From Peronospora farinosa (Eukaryota; Oomycota; Peronosporomycetes; Peronosporales; Peronosporaceae), in contig CANTFK010000340.1 of NCBI GenBank assembly GCA_947646735.1, positions 62,001-126,000 on the forward strand: DNA of 64,000 nt. The letters run 5' to 3'. Positions 63,867 to 64,000 of the stretch are shown piece after piece. The number at the start of each line of letters is the position of its first letter. Position 1 is the stretch's first letter. The translations under genes were made by a program, and so were the position numbers. The notes under the pieces were generated by a model. That model was not told where the DNA came from, did no database searches, and saw nothing but the letters and a program-made list of their open reading frames with translations.

Positions 63867-64000
63867 TTTAAAGTAATGAGAAATTTACAATACTTTTTTA
63901 CTGTCATATTTGGAGTTGTGAAAGATTATAATTTAACATGAACATGAATATTTTATCTCGTTGTATTACTATACGGTAAAAGACGTAATTAGTAAAACTC

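Noticed and set aside
1..64000. Effector genes (RxLR, Crinkler), transposons, tRNA and rRNA genes, and CRISPR.
   Set aside because: I looked for signal peptides followed by RxLR/EER or LxLFLAK motifs, reverse transcriptase or transposase motifs, and tRNA B-box sequence, and found none that hold up. A tRNAscan and repeat-library search would be decisive.

Overview
The window looks like a gene-dense stretch of an oomycete (stramenopile) nuclear genome. Intron-bearing protein-coding genes lie on both strands, mostly 60-400 bp apart. Most introns I could place are 41-112 nt, with GTANGT/GTACGT-type donors and YAG acceptors. The gene content is eukaryotic housekeeping plus families typical of oomycetes: a START-like protein with a FYVE-like zinc finger, a giant glycine-rich membrane protein with ephrin-receptor-like cysteine repeats, and a myosin with a long IQ-rich tail. 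I saw no bacterial operon, CRISPR array, rRNA, convincing tRNA, complete transposon or recognisable RxLR/Crinkler effector. The oomycete assignment is an inference from gene families and intron style; I ran no database search.

Layout. 0.8-5.3 kb (all minus): an SMG9-like NMD factor, a small basic orphan and a CTNNBL1 spliceosome-associated ARM protein. 5.4-13.6 kb: a USP22/Ubp8-type deubiquitinase (+), a Sec12/PREB-type COPII exchange factor (-), a USP10/Ubp3-type deubiquitinase (+) and a SMAP/Age2-type ArfGAP (+). 14.6-24.9 kb: a cysteine synthase (+), IMP3 (-) and dyskerin/CBF5 (+) sharing a promoter interval, dihydroxyacetone kinase (-) and a LENG1-like protein (+) sharing another, ribosomal protein uL2/RPL8 (-), and a CAMK-like kinase (-). 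25.5-44 kb: myosin (-), the SNARE USE1 (+), the ephrin-receptor-like membrane protein (-) and the nucleoporin NUP205 (+), the last two with starts only 64 bp apart. 44-56 kb: a 1.5 kb gene-poor interval with a 15-nt minisatellite, then a B-box/PH/protein kinase (+), ORC5 (-), a tandem-SCP2 protein ending in SKL (+), a lysine-rich membrane-anchored orphan (-) and the cullin APC2 (+). 56-64 kb: a zinc-knuckle orphan (-), a START/FYVE-like protein (-), a gene-poor interval with a perfect 31-bp inverted repeat, an NZF zinc-finger array protein (+) and DCAF4 (-).

Functional themes. Ubiquitin biology recurs (two USPs, APC2, DCAF4, an NZF array). So does vesicle traffic (Sec12, Ubp3-like USP, ArfGAP, USE1, myosin) and ribosome/snoRNP biogenesis (IMP3, CBF5, uL2). 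Several head-to-head pairs probably share promoters. Exon joins were made by eye from reading frame, splice consensus and family similarity, so coordinates are explicit but not transcript-verified. I do not see one obviously new multi-gene system. The most unusual items are individual: the hairpin, the twin frame-neutral introns, the overlapping uORF and some odd domain architectures.
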